In this document: piece after piece, positions 49,535 through 61,734 of the stretch | Layout of the letters: each line of letters starts with the position of its first letter | Position numbering within the stretch: the first letter of the stretch is position 1 | Source of the DNA: Metridium senile | Lineage: Eukaryota > Cnidaria > Anthozoa > Actiniaria > Metridiidae | Reading direction: 5' to 3' | Length of the DNA stretch: 64,000 nt | NCBI GenBank assembly: GCA_949775045.1 | Contig: OX459108.1 | Span: forward strand, 1,509,431-1,573,430 | Made by a program: the position numbers and the translations under genes | The notes under the pieces: generated by a model | Database searches by the model: none | What the model was told of the DNA's origin: nothing | Seen by the model: only the letters and a program-made list of their open reading frames with translations

Positions 49535-49910
49535 TACTTCTACACCGTGTAAGAGAGAGTGTTACTTATTGACGTTTAGGACGTTAATCTCTCGTCAGAG
49601 TAAAAATGGTAACTTATACACCGTATAAAAGAGAGTGTTACTTACTGACGTTTAGGACGTTAATCCTTCGTCGGAGTAAAAATGGTAACTTATACACCGT
49701 ATAAAAGAGAGGGTTACTTACTGACGTTTAGGACGTTAATCCTTCGTCGGAGTAAAAATGGTAACTTATACATCGTATAAAAGAGAGTGTTACTTACTGA
49801 CGTTTAGGACTTTAATCCTTCGTCGGAGTAAAAATGGTATCTTATACACTGTATAAAAGAGAGTGTTACTTACAGACGTTTAGGACGTTAATCCTTCGTT
49901 AATAAAGCTG
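49535..49910. repeat. ~77-bp minisatellite
   Basis: Five copies with ACACCGTATAAAAGAGAG, GTTACTTACTGACGTTTAGG and TTAATCCTTCGTCGG. Confidence 0.92.
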
Positions 49911-51516
49911 TTATCATTATTTATAGTAATAATCAGTAAAAAGTAAAAATCTTTTTTTTCTATTTAATTTTATTTTGGCATCATTAGTTTTAATAGAAAG
50001 TATATTAGAATAAACTACAAACTAAGGATAACCAGTGGTGAAAAGTTTAGAACAATTAATACAACAATATAAACAAGTCCAATGAAAATGCTCGCTTTAG
50101 ACCGGATGACAATTGACTTTCAAAAATAAAAACTTAACATTACAAAATAGGCACCACCATCAGAAATTTGCAAGCAAAATATATATTTTTGGAAAGTTTT
50201 ATTGCCATAAATATAATTCAAGTGAAGCTATTTGGAATCAAAATTACAGAGATGTTTTCAGAGAACTGTTTCCTTGCTAGCCTCGTTGTGGTATTTTTCA
50301 CACTTTTGAAATTCTCACAACTTCTCGAGAATTGAATATTTTTGTCTCAAACTTTTTACCTTGTTGATGTCATTCTAATCTATAACTTTAATGTAGTGGT
50401 CATGTAAAATATGAATTTACAAAAAAAAAAGGCGGCCATATTGGTATTCTAACAATCTGTATCGAAACAACTGTATCGAAACTCCATTTCGATACAGTTT
50501 CGAGATAAAAATCTCTGTTTTTTTTGCTTGTTTTTACTTTAATTACGATACTTTCTAAGAAATACGAACACAGTCAAACGAATATGTTATAAAGTTCTCA
50601 TTTGATATACAATCAAAAGCACGTTTTTTAATCATGCCAGTTGGAGCTTGTTAATAGATTACTCAGTACCCAATATACAAAGCATTGTCGGCCGATGTCT
50701 GAGAATGAATCTTGTGGTCGACTCATTATTCTAAATTTAAACCCAAAGCGAGGCCAACGGACTATTTAGGGCTATTACTCTAATAGTCGGTATTTTTGAG
50801 GCCTTTATTTAAGGTGGCTCAACGGTTTTTAAGGTGTCAGCTACACTACATTGTCATAGCGACGGCTTGTATATTTAATCGCTAATTGCTAGCTCTTATT
50901 CAGGATTATAGTATTTGGGTTAAGACTGCGTTTTGTATAATTGTTTAAAAGATGAATTTCATTGTGAATTTAGTGTAATTTAAGTAGAGCTTCTTATCAT
51001 GATTTAGATGTCACCGACACTGTCCCTCGAGCAATTAGTGCCAGTTACATCCTAGTTTGTGATAGAGCGATCTTCTTTCCAAGTACTTCAAGTTTAATGG
51101 TGTTTTGTAGTACCCACTTTATGTTTATTGTCGAAGTCACAATTCAGGAGATCCCAATGTTTAGGTAAGGAATTAGTACGCTTTTTACTGCATTCAACTT
51201 CGTCATCCCTAACGACCCGAGCTATTTTGTATTGTGTTTTCACATTGTGCAATAACAAAGCGTTTTGTCGAGCGGTATAAGCGCTGAAATAGCTCAGCTT
51301 AACTCTTGAATTATTAAAATGCATAATATTGTGCTAATAAGCTGCATGATAATCAGGAGGAGGAGTCGTGTTCAATGGTAAAGCGACTAGGACCTGTCTG
51401 ATTTTAGCCCAGAATTGGTTTGAACTCAATGTGCTCAAAACATATCATCCGTAGCGGTCTCAAGCAAGGCGCTTTCTTCTACAAATGTGATTCCTTTTAA
51501 CGTATCCAATATAAAC
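49911..51516. other. Upstream region of the lectin gene
   Basis: 50180-50455 is one arm of a distant inverted repeat pair (other arm 59065-59345). Around 51360-51430, TTCAATGGTAAAGCG and GGTTTGAACTC resemble weak tRNA A and B boxes but no cloverleaf is evident. A 76-codon minus-strand frame at 51094-51324 is unrecognised. Confidence 0.45.
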
Positions 51517-51598
51517 ATGACGAGGAACGCTTGGAAAGGATTATTTGACTACTACGCGTTGTGGTTCTTAATCGTAGGAACGCTTGGACGGTTAAATT
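51517..51598 (+). CDS. Candidate signal-peptide exon of the lectin gene
   Basis: The 27 codons read MTRNAWKGLFDYYALWFLIV then GTLGRLN. This is a basic start, a hydrophobic core LWFLIVGTLG and a polar end, as in a signal peptide. The exon stops at a consensus donor, GTAAGT, in phase 1, which is what the lectin exon needs. No closer candidate in the right phase was convincing between 51.6 and 60.5 kb. Confidence 0.5.
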
Positions 51599-54500
51599 GT
51601 AAGTATACAAATTTGAATTCTTGGATTCTTCATTGCGATGTTCTATCGTCAATTATTTTGGTCGAATTTGAAAGACGATTTTAGATTTGTACACGTTCGT
51701 AATTTTAATAGTACATGCAGTCCTGTGTGTGTTTTGTTTGCTTAATCCTATTGTATCGTTTTCGCTTGTACGTTTTGAATCAAATAACTGGTAGCTTTTA
51801 CGTTAGGATTAGAAATTGTGTTTTTCTAGTTTACGCGTTTACAATATCTCCATATGTTTATAACTCTAACCAACGCTACTTAACATTCATTTTTACATCA
51901 AACACATGTAGTTTTTTGCTTTAATTGTTGAATTCCTTAAAAACCTTAATCAAAGATAACACACAAAATTGTGAAAAATATTGTAGTTTAATTTTCAAGT
52001 GCTTACAAGATAAGTTTAATTATTTCAGCGCGCGCGGACGAGTTGTCTTTGGCGCCAAATTTATGTCGGTAAAGAAAAGGAAATTTTCTCCTTCGGTTTC
52101 AGATAACCTGACCAATACACCTCAGGAGGCCATTACGAACCAAGAAGCGCTAATTCCAACTTGATTCTAGAAGGAATAAATGCTGAATAAGCTTCCTAAT
52201 TGAAGAATTTATTAAAGCAATATAATTGCAATGTTTAAACAACTTCTTTTTCAACTTAGAAAGGTTTTTTCCACGGAACAAAAGCGAGGGGAAATGTTAT
52301 AAAAACAGTACCAAATTCAATTGAAGACGGTCTTTTTTTATCTCTCGTGCTCAACTCAGCGGGTATTTTGCACTTAGTATAAACATGTTCATGTAAAAGC
52401 TGAAAAATAAGCGAATTTTGGTCTTCCTTTTAGTAAAGACTTTGACAAAATCCGATAAAAACGTACAGCGAATTGACATTTTGAAGCAAATCTGATAAGG
52501 CTTACACAAATGCCGATGAAAATCTTCTCCGAAGAACAGAAAAATCGACATTTCTAACAAGATTAACTTCAAAAGATAAAGCTTTAAAATAAACGAGTTA
52601 AATCTGAGAAATTCACGGAAATAGTGGCAAGAAATCACACGAAATTACACCCTCTTTTTCACACGGTTTTTTATCTTGAAAATGTTTATGTAAAGAGAGA
52701 AGTTGTTGATTTTTTGCGGAAGCAAAACACAGTATACCGATGAAAATTGTTGATATTTTCATTTTAGGAATAACTGATATGATATTTTGGGGCTGATTTG
52801 TAACACGAATAAAGTGAAGACGACATTTCGTCATTAAAATGTCGGGAAGTTTCGGGGAGGCCACCTGTGTCATAGTCAAGTTGTGATGAAAAGCTTTGTT
52901 TCCACTGGTAACTGGTCTGACGGAATTCATCGCAAGCGTTCTTGAAGAGCATGTCATCTTTAATTCATAGTCCTTTTTGTATTCTCTCAGTTGGCGTTTC
53001 GTAGTTTCCTTATCTTTGAAGAGGAATAATTATATTTTCAGAATTTCTATAGTAAAAAAACGAGCTATATTTTATAATTTAAATCACACAATTTATATAC
53101 AATTTTTTTCGGAATTTTTTAGATCATTTGTACAATTTTAGATTGTAACTCTAAAATTTAGAATTTAAGATTAACTTGGATTTCACTTTTTTACGTTTTT
53201 TTCATTTAGATAAAAAAATAACGCTTTTCTTAAGTATTTCACCAAAAAAAAAATGATTTGAAGATTATTTTTCATTTGAAAAATGGGTCGTTTTTGAAGG
53301 GCTAAAATTTAAAGTAATTCTAGTTGCTTGAGAAAACCATCTATACACCCTAAATTTAATTAGATTAATTCTTGGCTGTCCTTATTGATATTTTTAGTAT
53401 GTTTTCAATTAATCACATATATAAGCTAAATTAACGCGATTATGCCAAAGTCAAAACTCGAGTCATGCAAAATATTAATAGTACATCTATTTCAAGAAGG
53501 TTGTCCAAGGCGATAGGTCATTACCAGATGGAAAGGAATTATAGGCATACACCTATTTCACAAAGGTTGTCCAAGGCGATAGGTCATTCCGAGATTGAAA
53601 GGAATTATAGGCATACACCTATTTCAAAAAGGTTGTCCAAGGCGATAGGTCATTCCAAGACGGAAAGGAATTATAGACATACACCTATTTCAAAAAGGTT
53701 GTCCAAGGCGATAGGTCATTACGAGATGGAAAGGAATTATAGGCATACACCTATTTCAAAAAGGTTGTCCAAGGCGATAGGTCATTCCAAGACGGAAAGG
53801 AATTATAGACATACACCTATTTCAAAAAGGTTGTCCAAGGCGATAGGTCATTACGAGATGGAAAAGAATTATAGGCATACACCTATTTCAAAAAGGTTGT
53901 CCAAAGCGATAGGTCATTCCAAGACGGAAAGAAAATATAGGCATACACCTATTTCAAAAAGGTTGTCCAAGGCAATAGGCCTTTTCAAGATGGAAAGGAA
54001 TTCCCTATCGTCTTGGTCAACCTTTTCGAAATAGGTGTAATTCCCTTTTCATCTTGAAAAAGACCGATCGTCTTGGACAACCTTTCTCGAAGCGGTTGTA
54101 CCAGCGGATATTATTTCAAGATTCGTATCTCTGTGGGTTGGAGACGTACTTGAAATTCATGTCTTCTTGTCAACGAAACCACCAAAGAAATTTGAATCAT
54201 ACATATCGCGGTTAACTGTTGGCCCTTCAACGTGTTTTAAGGGCAAATATTTTCAATAAGATAAAAGCGTGTAGATCTTAGTTTTCTTGACCAGATATTG
54301 ATGCCTTTCCTGACATCAATATTTATGGAGGCCACATGGGGAGCATAATCGATGAAAATGGCCTTCAAATTTCCCAGTTATGCTATTCGCTGGCTGCAAA
54401 TATGTTTAACTAATGGTTGTTATTTTGTATTGAGGCGCTGATGACTTGAATATGGTGAAATGATCGAAATGACGTAATGTTTTTGGAAAATAAAGTCGAA

Positions 54501-57500
54501 AGGTTTTAATGAAAACGGCAAATTTTTGCTGTACAAATTCTATTCTATTTTATTTGATATAATTTTATTTTATTTCATTTTATTTCGTATTATTTTATTT
54601 CATTTCATTTCATTTCTTTTCATTTTAGTTTGTTTTATGTTATTTTATTCTATTCCATTCTATTCCATTTTATTTCATTTATTTCATTTCATACTATTTC
54701 ATTTCAATTTATTTCATTTTGTTTTATTTTATTTTATCATTTTATATTCATTTTATTCTATTTTATTTTATTTTATTCTATTCCATTTTATTTCATTTAT
54801 TTCATTTTATTTCATTTTATTTCATTTTATTTCATATATTTCATTTTATTCTATTCCATTTTATTTCATATTATTTTATTTCATTCGATTTCATTTATCT
54901 CATTTATTTCATTTTATTTCATATTATTTCATTCCATATTATTTTATTTTATTTCATTTCATTTCATTTCATTTTACCTTATTTTATTTCATTTCTAGTT
55001 TCATTTTTGTATTTTATTTTAATCCAAATTAATACAAAAGTTACTACATCTACCGGAATATGTTAAAAGTTATAATATATGAATAAATATAAATATACAG
55101 CTAGCTATTAGATTTAAAAATACACATTCATTTTTGCGTTCATATATCTTCTTGAAAATCGCGTGAAGAGCTTAAATTTATAATCTTAGAAATCCGTTTC
55201 GACCATAAAAGCCGCCAAACTTCACGACTATATTTAGTGCTGAATATTTAGCAATTATTGAAGAAATGTTTAAATGGAATTTCGAAACTAGCGAGTAAAC
55301 TAGTATAGGCTGCGTCGGTGTTTGATATAAACGACAGGAATAGAATCAAATTTGTAACACCGTAAAAAATAGAAATAGAAACTAGCGAGTAAACTAGTAT
55401 AGACTGCGTCGGTGTTTGATATAAACGATAGGTAATAGAATGAAATTTGTAACACCGTAAAAAATAGAAATAGAAACTAGCGAGTAAACTAGTATAGGCT
55501 GCGTCGGTGTTTGATATAAATGATAGGTAATAGAATGAAATTTGTAACACCGTAAAAAATGTTGCCTTAACTTTACTGACTTCTTCGGAGTAAAAAATCA
55601 ATTTTAGCTTTCATAATTTTCAAGGAGTTAGATTGTTTTTGTGGAAATGGTTTTGAAATAAGTATAAAATTTTCACAATTTACAATCTGTATCGAAATAT
55701 TTTATCTTATTTGTATTTTCCCCTCGGGCAATATTTTGTAAATGTTTCAGAACAGATGCAAAAAGCTGGCTTCTTCTAAGAGCAAATTAAAATAAAAAAT
55801 AGGGTCAAACAAATAAACAAGATTTTGTCCTAATCAAAAGAGACGCAGCGAACAACATATTCTAAATTAAAACCTCAAAATTGCTCTCTAAATTATTAAC
55901 TTTGAAATATCACTTACCGGAGAGTTACGTTGTTTACAATATAAGGGCAAAAATGTTGATTTCTGATTCAAAAGGGATTCATAAATGAGTCAATGGTGGT
56001 TACTATAACAAACTATATATGTTTCTGCACAAGAGATATCCCGGCTTTTCTAGCGCTCTCTCTGTTGTGGGAAGTAAAGAATTGGAGTAGGATGAAAACT
56101 GTTTGTTTTGCGAAGTATTAATTAATATTCTGTTAGATGAGTTCTTCGTAGATTGTATTTTTTCTAGCGCTCTCTCTGAGTCGGTGAATTGCAAAAACCG
56201 CAAAACGCCTTGTCATCCAAGTTGGATGATTTGTAGTTTACCGCTTAAATGTTTACATTTTAAATTATGAACAGATATAAAAACAAGATCATGTATTGGC
56301 TTAAAAGAGAATGTGAGAAATAAGATTGAATATTCAAGCGAATGAAAATGAAAAAAATGAGAATAGAATGGTGGAAATGGGAATTGAAAAGATGAGATAT
56401 TTTTCTTGGAAATATTAAGAAATTAGAGAATTAATAGAATAATTGAAAAGTTAAATATAATAAACATTATAAAATACAATAAAAATAAATACATTTGTAT
56501 TTGTAGAGTATATATTTTTGGATATGAAATGTAAAACCTGATTAGTAAAATAGATTATATATCGAAAGAAATAGATAAAAATAGATAAAACATTTACAAT
56601 GGATAGTTAAAACAATTAATGAGAAATATATGGATAAGAAAATGCCATCATTATCAACATTATCAACATTATCATCATGATCGTCATCTTCTTGTTTTTC
56701 GTTTTCTTCTTCTTCTTCTTTTTCTTTTTCTTCTTCTTCTTCTTCTTCTTCTTCTTCTTCAATCAAATATCTATAGAATATTTGTCATTATGAATATTTG
56801 AGGTCAAATATCCCAATGTATTACAATTATTACTTCTGAACTTCCTCTCCTCGTGCAATTAATATCCTGACAGTCCTTAATCAATTCGTGCTGACAAACC
56901 TTCCCACAACTTTCGTGATCTTTAATGTAAACAACCATTATCTCATCTCGTTCATTACCTATCGTCCTTATTGAACTCCTGAGTGCTTGCTTTGATAGTC
57001 ATCGAACGTGTCTAGTCGTAATTCATTCTCGCAGCATCAGGTGCAGGAATCAACAGCGGCGTCGCCAACATGACTATGAATCAATACGTTATAGTTTAGA
57101 TTATGAAAACAGAGCAATTTAGAATCACAATCACTCCCCATGGCAACTATATTACCACTATACTCAGTATTTACAAACATCACTCCCGGCCCCATCAGGC
57201 TCTTCTGTTAAGTTCAGTCCACACACACTACCACTACACTCAGTATTTACAACCATCACTCCCCATCAAGGCTCTTCTGTTAAGTCACTCCACACACACT
57301 ACCACTACACTCAGTGATTTACAACCATCACTCCCAATCTATTCCGTAAGGTTTCTCCACACACACTACCACTACACTCAGTATCTACAACCATCACTCC
57401 CCATCAGGGCTCTTCTGTGAGGCTCGCTCCACACACACTTACCACTACACTCAGTATTTACAACCATCACTTCCCATCAAGGCTCTTCTGTGAGGTTCAC

Positions 57501-60500
57501 TCCACACACACTACACTCATTACTACACTCCGTATCTATTTTAAGCTGTTTCTCTCAAATCCCAATTTTCCCTTCTCCTTTTTCTCTCTCTTTTTCCGTT
57601 GTTTTAAGCTGAAACTCTACCGCGAGTTTCCCTCCGGAACACACATTACCACTACACCCAGTATTTTGAGCCTATTTTTCCTTTTGCAGGATTATTCTGT
57701 CTATTTTAAGCCATTGTCCCTCCCTCCCCCCTCCCTCCATGGTGAATTATATTATTCATTTATTTGGGCTCTATCGCGAGGTTCGCTGCAACACACACAA
57801 GCACCACCACTACACCCAGTATTTACATACTCTCTTCTTCGGCCTGTCTATAGCAAGAAGTTTCTCAGTATCAAACTGCCCGGCATTTTATCTCTATCTA
57901 TGATTCCGCGTTCCGTCTTTTCTCTTCACCGTTCCATTCCAACCATTCCACATTCATAGTTTTAAAGATAGCCCTCCTACCTGACCCATTGTACTTAATA
58001 TCTCTAGTCAGCCTGTCTGTCGTCACTTAAGGCACCACCGTGTCCAAGCATCGTCATTGATAAAGCGGGTATTGCATGCAGTTATGGCATGCTGTGATAC
58101 GATGACCTTGATATGATGCTATTATCTAGTTAGGTTGTTTATTATAAACATGTCCTGTGTTTATGGAAACATGCAAAATACTCCTCGAAACTTTAAAAAT
58201 TATGATTGTTGTAGTCGGGATTCATGATTTTACAAACGAATATGGTTGTCTCCGACTAAATTTGATGATTTCTAATTAGACGTTTCGGCTAAATCTTTAG
58301 CCTTCATCAAAATTCTACTGATGAAGGCTAAAGATTTAGCCGAAACGTCTAATTAAAAATCATCAAATTTAGTCAGAGACAACCTAATTCGTTTGTAAAA
58401 AAAAACTCCTTGAAACTACTCTATTCTAAATCGAGAAACTTCTAAAACCACTATTGATATAAAACATTATCTGTGCTAATGGAACAAATTAAAATACATG
58501 CAAAATATTCCTTGAAACTATACTTTAAATCGAGAAACTTCTAAAAACACTATTGATATAAAACATTATCTGTGCTAATGTAAACAAATTAAAATACATG
58601 CAAAATAATCCTTGAAACTATACTTTAAATCGAGAAACTTCTAAAAACACTATTGATATTTATATCACATTATCTGTGCTAATGGAAACAAATTAAAATA
58701 CATGCAAAATATTCCTTGAAACTATACTTTAAATCGAGAAACTTCTAAAAACACTATTGATATAAAACATTATCTGTGCTAATGGAAACAAATTAAAATA
58801 CATGCAAAATATTCCTTGAAACTATTTTAAATCGAGAAACGTTTAAAACCACTTTCGATATAAAACATTATCTGTGCTAATGGAAACAAATTAAAATACA
58901 TGCAAAATATTCCTTGAAACTATTCTAAATCGAGAAACTTTTAAAACCACTTTCGATATAAAACATTATCTGTGCTAATGGAAACAAATTAAAAGACATG
59001 CAACAAAAATCCTTGACACTACTCTAAAAACCGCGACATTCCTAAAATATTTAATATCTATTGAACGAATGCCAATATGGCTGCCACTTCATTATCATAT
59101 TTTTTTAAATGCATATTCTTATTGACCACTACATCAAAATTATAAATTAGAATGACATAAACAAAGGTATACAAAGTTTGAGACAAAAATATTAAATTAT
59201 TGAGAAGTTACGAGAAGTGTGAAAACACCACAACGAGGCTAGCAAGGAAACAGTTAATTGAACGGCAACAAATCTCTGTAATTTTGATTCCAAATAGCTT
59301 CACGTGAATTATAGTTATAGGATTAAAACTTTCCAAAAAGGATAGTTCTTTCTAGCCTCCTCCTATCCGCTACTCTTTTTTATCCTTTGGGATTCCTGTG
59401 GGATTTCCGAGAGAAGGAAGATTGGGGCTGAGAGTGAGGGAGGAGTCCCAGTCTCTCTTCGGCTCTCTTCTCAAAAAGGAAGCCCAAAAGTAAAAAAAGT
59501 TGTCTGCGGAGTATAGCTAGAACATAATCTGTTTTGTTATTGTTTAATCACGTTCAGTTCCGTGTTTATTAACATCCAGCTGTACCGCATCTTTTGTCGT
59601 ACTCAACAGGGTCCTTGATTACCGCACGTTACAATTTTACATCGATTAAGTAAAGACACTATTTTTTTAATCTCGCTCATTCTTGATTTCTCTTTAAGAG
59701 GTTTTCTCAAAAACAAATGCGGTTTGGTTTTTAGATGTTTTATTGTAATTTTATATATGGTGGAACTTTTAATTAATAATTTAATAATTAATTAATAAAT
59801 ATGGTGTACGTTTTTATTAATAATTTATTATAAATATGGTGCAAATGTTTACTCATGATTTTATTATTTATTATAAAAATGGCCCAACTACTACGCATAC
59901 GTGGCAACATTTTCACAGCCATTGTAAACATTAGGAATGTCGGACTACAGTGTTTAAAAGTCGATTTAAAAGAAATTCCCTGAATATATAAGCTTGAAGA
60001 TCCATGTACATCACTTTTGTTATATTGTGAAGCTACCATTAGTTTATACTTTTGTATTTTTGTTTATATTTTGAGAAAAAAGCGATGAAAGTCGTATCGT
60101 TTTTTATAGATTCCGTACGAATGTCAGATTTGTGTGCTGGATCATTTTACTTGTTTTTTTTTGCGCATGCGTGGTTGTTTGACCGCTGTGTTTGCTGACT
60201 CGTCCCCATGCAAGCGTCTTTTCTCATGCGCGCAAAGGATCAAGGGAATGAGAAAAGCAGAGAGGGGAGTGGTATATCCGTGTCTAGATGTCAGTTTAAT
60301 GTCAGTTTAGAAAATATAGATCACTTTACAACCGTCAAAACCGATACGAAATACCAACGTACATGGAAAGTACTCAAAATTGACCTAAAACAACTTTTCG
60401 ACTACTTTTACAATTTTTCGACAAATGATTTCCATTTCATTTCCTTCTCTTTCGTCTTCTCTTCCCTTGATCCTTTGCGCGTGCATCTCTGGCCATATTT

Positions 60501-61595
60501 GAGAGAGACTAAGTACGAGTCAGTCATCCATGTACTTATTAATGCCTTCGTGTTTCAGATGTTGCAAGTATTCAAAGCAAGGTTGCCTGCGAGAATAACA
60601 TGATACATATAAAATGCCCACATAAATCTCTCTTCCTCTCTGTGAACCGTGCTGTCTATGGTCGAGAATTATCACGGGAAAATCTTTGTCCCTCTCAGGA
60701 TAGAACCATTAAGGACTGTGGAATAAGTGTTGTAACGGATAGAGTGAAGAAAAGGTGCGATGGGAAAACAGAATGCAGTTTTACAGCCAATAATCGTAAC
60801 TTAGGAAGTTTTTGTACAAACGTTTACAAGTATCTACTGGTGATTTATAAGTGTGGTAAGTAGTTATGATGGTGATGGTAATGGTGATGATGATGATGAT
60901 GATGAAGAACAACATGGTAATAATGATAATGATGATGGTGGTGGTAATGATGATGGTCATGATGGTCATGGTGATGGTTGTGATGATTATGATGGTGATG
61001 CTGATGATAATGTTGATGGATGATAGGTGAGAATTATGATGTTAATGATGATGATGATAATGATGATATGATGATGGTGATGGTGATGATGATGATAATG
61101 ATGATGATGATTACAAAGATGATATTGATGGGCATGATGATGATGGCTTTGCTTCCACTAGTCATTCCACGTAGCGCTGAAGATGGCCAACATGACCGGC
61201 CATATTGAATTCACTTTATACATTTTCTTTTAACTTTAGCTCCCAGGCCGACTACGTTGGAACCACCAACAACAACCAGGCCACCAACTCAGTCGACTAC
61301 TACACACCCAAGCACAACAACAGCAGCAACAACAACAACAACAACGGCTACCACGAACGCAACAGAATCAATCGGATGGCTTAATTCTACTCTGAACTCT
61401 ACACAATACACAGAATCGACTACAATTCCCATGGAATGGACAAAAGCACAGAGTACACCGCTGACCAGAGAGCCCGTCATAGACGCTTACGATCGGGAAA
61501 TATTCAAACGAGGCCGCGGTACGACGATCAGTGTCAGCGGTATTCTCATGACGTCATTGATGGTTTTATTATGGGATGTTTTAATACAGCGATAG
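51517..61595 (+). CDS. SUEL-type (galactose/rhamnose-binding) lectin with signal peptide, Thr-rich stalk and hydrophobic tail, 244 aa
   Basis: Predicted cell-surface or secreted carbohydrate-binding protein. Exons: 51517-51598 (signal peptide), 60559-60855 (lectin domain), 61240-61595 (stalk and C-terminus). The borders are AAT T|GTAAGT, TTTCAG|AT and G|GTAAGT, TTTAG|CT; every junction is phase 1 and the joined frame has 245 codons with TAG. The lectin domain starts VACENNMIHIKCP, keeps the YGR motif (VYGRE), CDGKTECSFTA and NVYKYLLVIYKC, and has the eight-Cys framework. The usual DPC motif is replaced by GSFC, which may alter sugar binding. The stalk is Thr/Pro-rich with several NxT/NxS sites. 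The 9-kb first intron makes the exon 1 link the least certain part; the lectin and stalk exons are firm. Confidence 0.72.
51600..53460. other. Lectin intron 1, first part, with two coding-like but unrecognised patches
   Basis: At about 52028-52164 a TTATTTCAG acceptor precedes an open frame ending KKRKFSPSVSDNLTN ... TNQEALIPT. On the minus strand at 52764-53000, two overlapping frames (KNACDEFRQTSYQWKQSFSS; AMNSVRPVTSGNKAFHHNLT) are both open. Neither matches a family I know. The rest is AT-rich. Confidence 0.3.
53478..54095. repeat. 66-bp minisatellite with inverted tail, locus 2
   Basis: Eight direct copies of the same 66-bp unit as at 27424-27905, then inverse copies at about 54010-54090. 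The 189-codon frame is a consequence of the 3n period. About 26 kb separates the two loci. Confidence 0.94.
54535..55025. repeat. TTTTA/TTTCA pentanucleotide tract
   Basis: Degenerate ATTTTATTTCATTTTATTT for about 490 bp, giving Phe/Ile/Leu-rich frames without meaning. Confidence 0.95.
55275..55575. repeat. ~89-bp satellite array A (CTAGTATAGGCTGCGTC)
   Basis: Three copies of AACTAGCGAGTAAACTAG, GATATAAACGATAGGTAATA and TTTGTAACACCGTAAAAA. The core ACTAG...TAAACTAGT...CTGCGTCGGTGTTT is shared with array B. Confidence 0.93.
55576..57100. other. Lectin intron 1, middle part
   Basis: AT-rich sequence; TCTAGCGCTCTCTCTG occurs twice (56049, 56163), and a CTT/ATC tract at 56645-56765 gives Glu-rich and Leu-rich artefact frames. 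No exon recognised. Confidence 0.5.
57110..57560. repeat. ~60-bp minisatellite
   Basis: Five or more copies with CACACACTACCACTACACTC, ATTTACAACCATCACTCCC and GGCTCTTCTGT; later traces extend to about 57830. Confidence 0.9.
58228..58400. repeat. 173-bp palindrome with 10-base loop
   Basis: Arms of about 80 bp (TTTACAAACGAAT ... AAATCTTTAGCCTTCATCA) are about 95 percent identical. They include GACGTTTCGGCTAAA, a motif related to the GACGTTTCGAGATTTAGCCC words at the edges of other arrays here. Confidence 0.95.
58425..59030. repeat. ~110-bp minisatellite
   Basis: Five to six copies with ATAAAACATTATCTGTGCTA, CAAATTAAAATACATGCAAA and AATCGAGAAACTTCTAAAA; one copy carries a 6-base expansion. 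Confidence 0.93.
59065..59345 (-). repeat. Inverted partner of the 50180-50455 repeat
   Basis: The reverse complement matches 50180-50455 across CTAGCCTCGTTGTGGT, GAGACAAAAATATT-type words, TGTAGTGGTCA and CCATATTGG; moderately diverged. Confidence 0.8.
60222..60490. mobile_element. Foldback element upstream of the lectin exon
   Basis: GCGCGCAAAGGATCAAGGGA near 60229 is matched by TCCCTTGATCCTTTGCGCG near 60465, with further AGAAAAG/CTTTTCT-type pairing; about 260 bp. The 131-codon frame from 60208 crosses it and then reads the lectin exon out of frame. Confidence 0.75.
60559..60855 (+). CDS. SUEL/Gal-lectin domain exon
   Basis: A single phase 1-1 exon holds the whole domain, as is usual for this mobile extracellular module (also found in latrophilins, EVA1C and fish egg lectins). 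Landmarks in order: ACENN, IKCP, AVYGRE, LCPSQD, DCGISVVTDRVKKRCDGKTE, CSFTANN, FCTNVYKYL, YKC. The DPC motif typical of rhamnose binders is absent. Confidence 0.9.
60865..61145. repeat. GAT microsatellite in lectin intron 2
   Basis: GATGATGATGGTGATGGTG triplets filling most of the 384-bp intron. Confidence 0.94.
61240..61595 (+). CDS. Lectin gene last exon: mucin-like stalk and membrane/GPI-type tail
   Basis: The exon begins APRPTTLEPPTTTRPPTQST, has a run of Thr/Ala codons (ACA-rich), then N-glycosylation sequons NAT, NST and NST. It ends with a hydrophobic segment ISVSGILMTSLMVLLWDVLI and only QR before the stop. That architecture fits a GPI-anchor signal or a type I membrane segment with almost no cytoplasmic tail; the sequence cannot decide between them. 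Confidence 0.8.
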
Positions 61596-61734
61596 AGCTA
61601 AAGGTACAGCGATTTTAAAAACAGTTGTCGAAAAGGATATTTTAGTCGTAGACCGACCGCCTTGGACAACCTATTTGAAATAGGTGTTAACTTATTGCAA
61701 AACAATTTACGTACAATAGCTGGGCCCATACTTG

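Noticed and set aside
52351..52638. Phe/Lys/Leu-rich minus-strand frame
   Set aside because: AT-rich composition, no splice signals or recognisable domain.
53465..54034. 189-codon repeat protein (KRLSKAIGHSKTERNYRHTP-like)
   Set aside because: 66-bp repeat with an inverted tail and a second copy elsewhere; no splice or promoter support.
57417..57959. 180-codon Ser/Pro/Leu-rich frame
   Set aside because: Begins inside a 60-bp minisatellite and continues through pyrimidine-rich sequence; no supporting signals.
60208..60603. 131-codon gene start for the lectin
   Set aside because: The frame crosses a foldback element and enters the lectin exon out of frame; the domain frame needs the TTTCAG acceptor at 60558.
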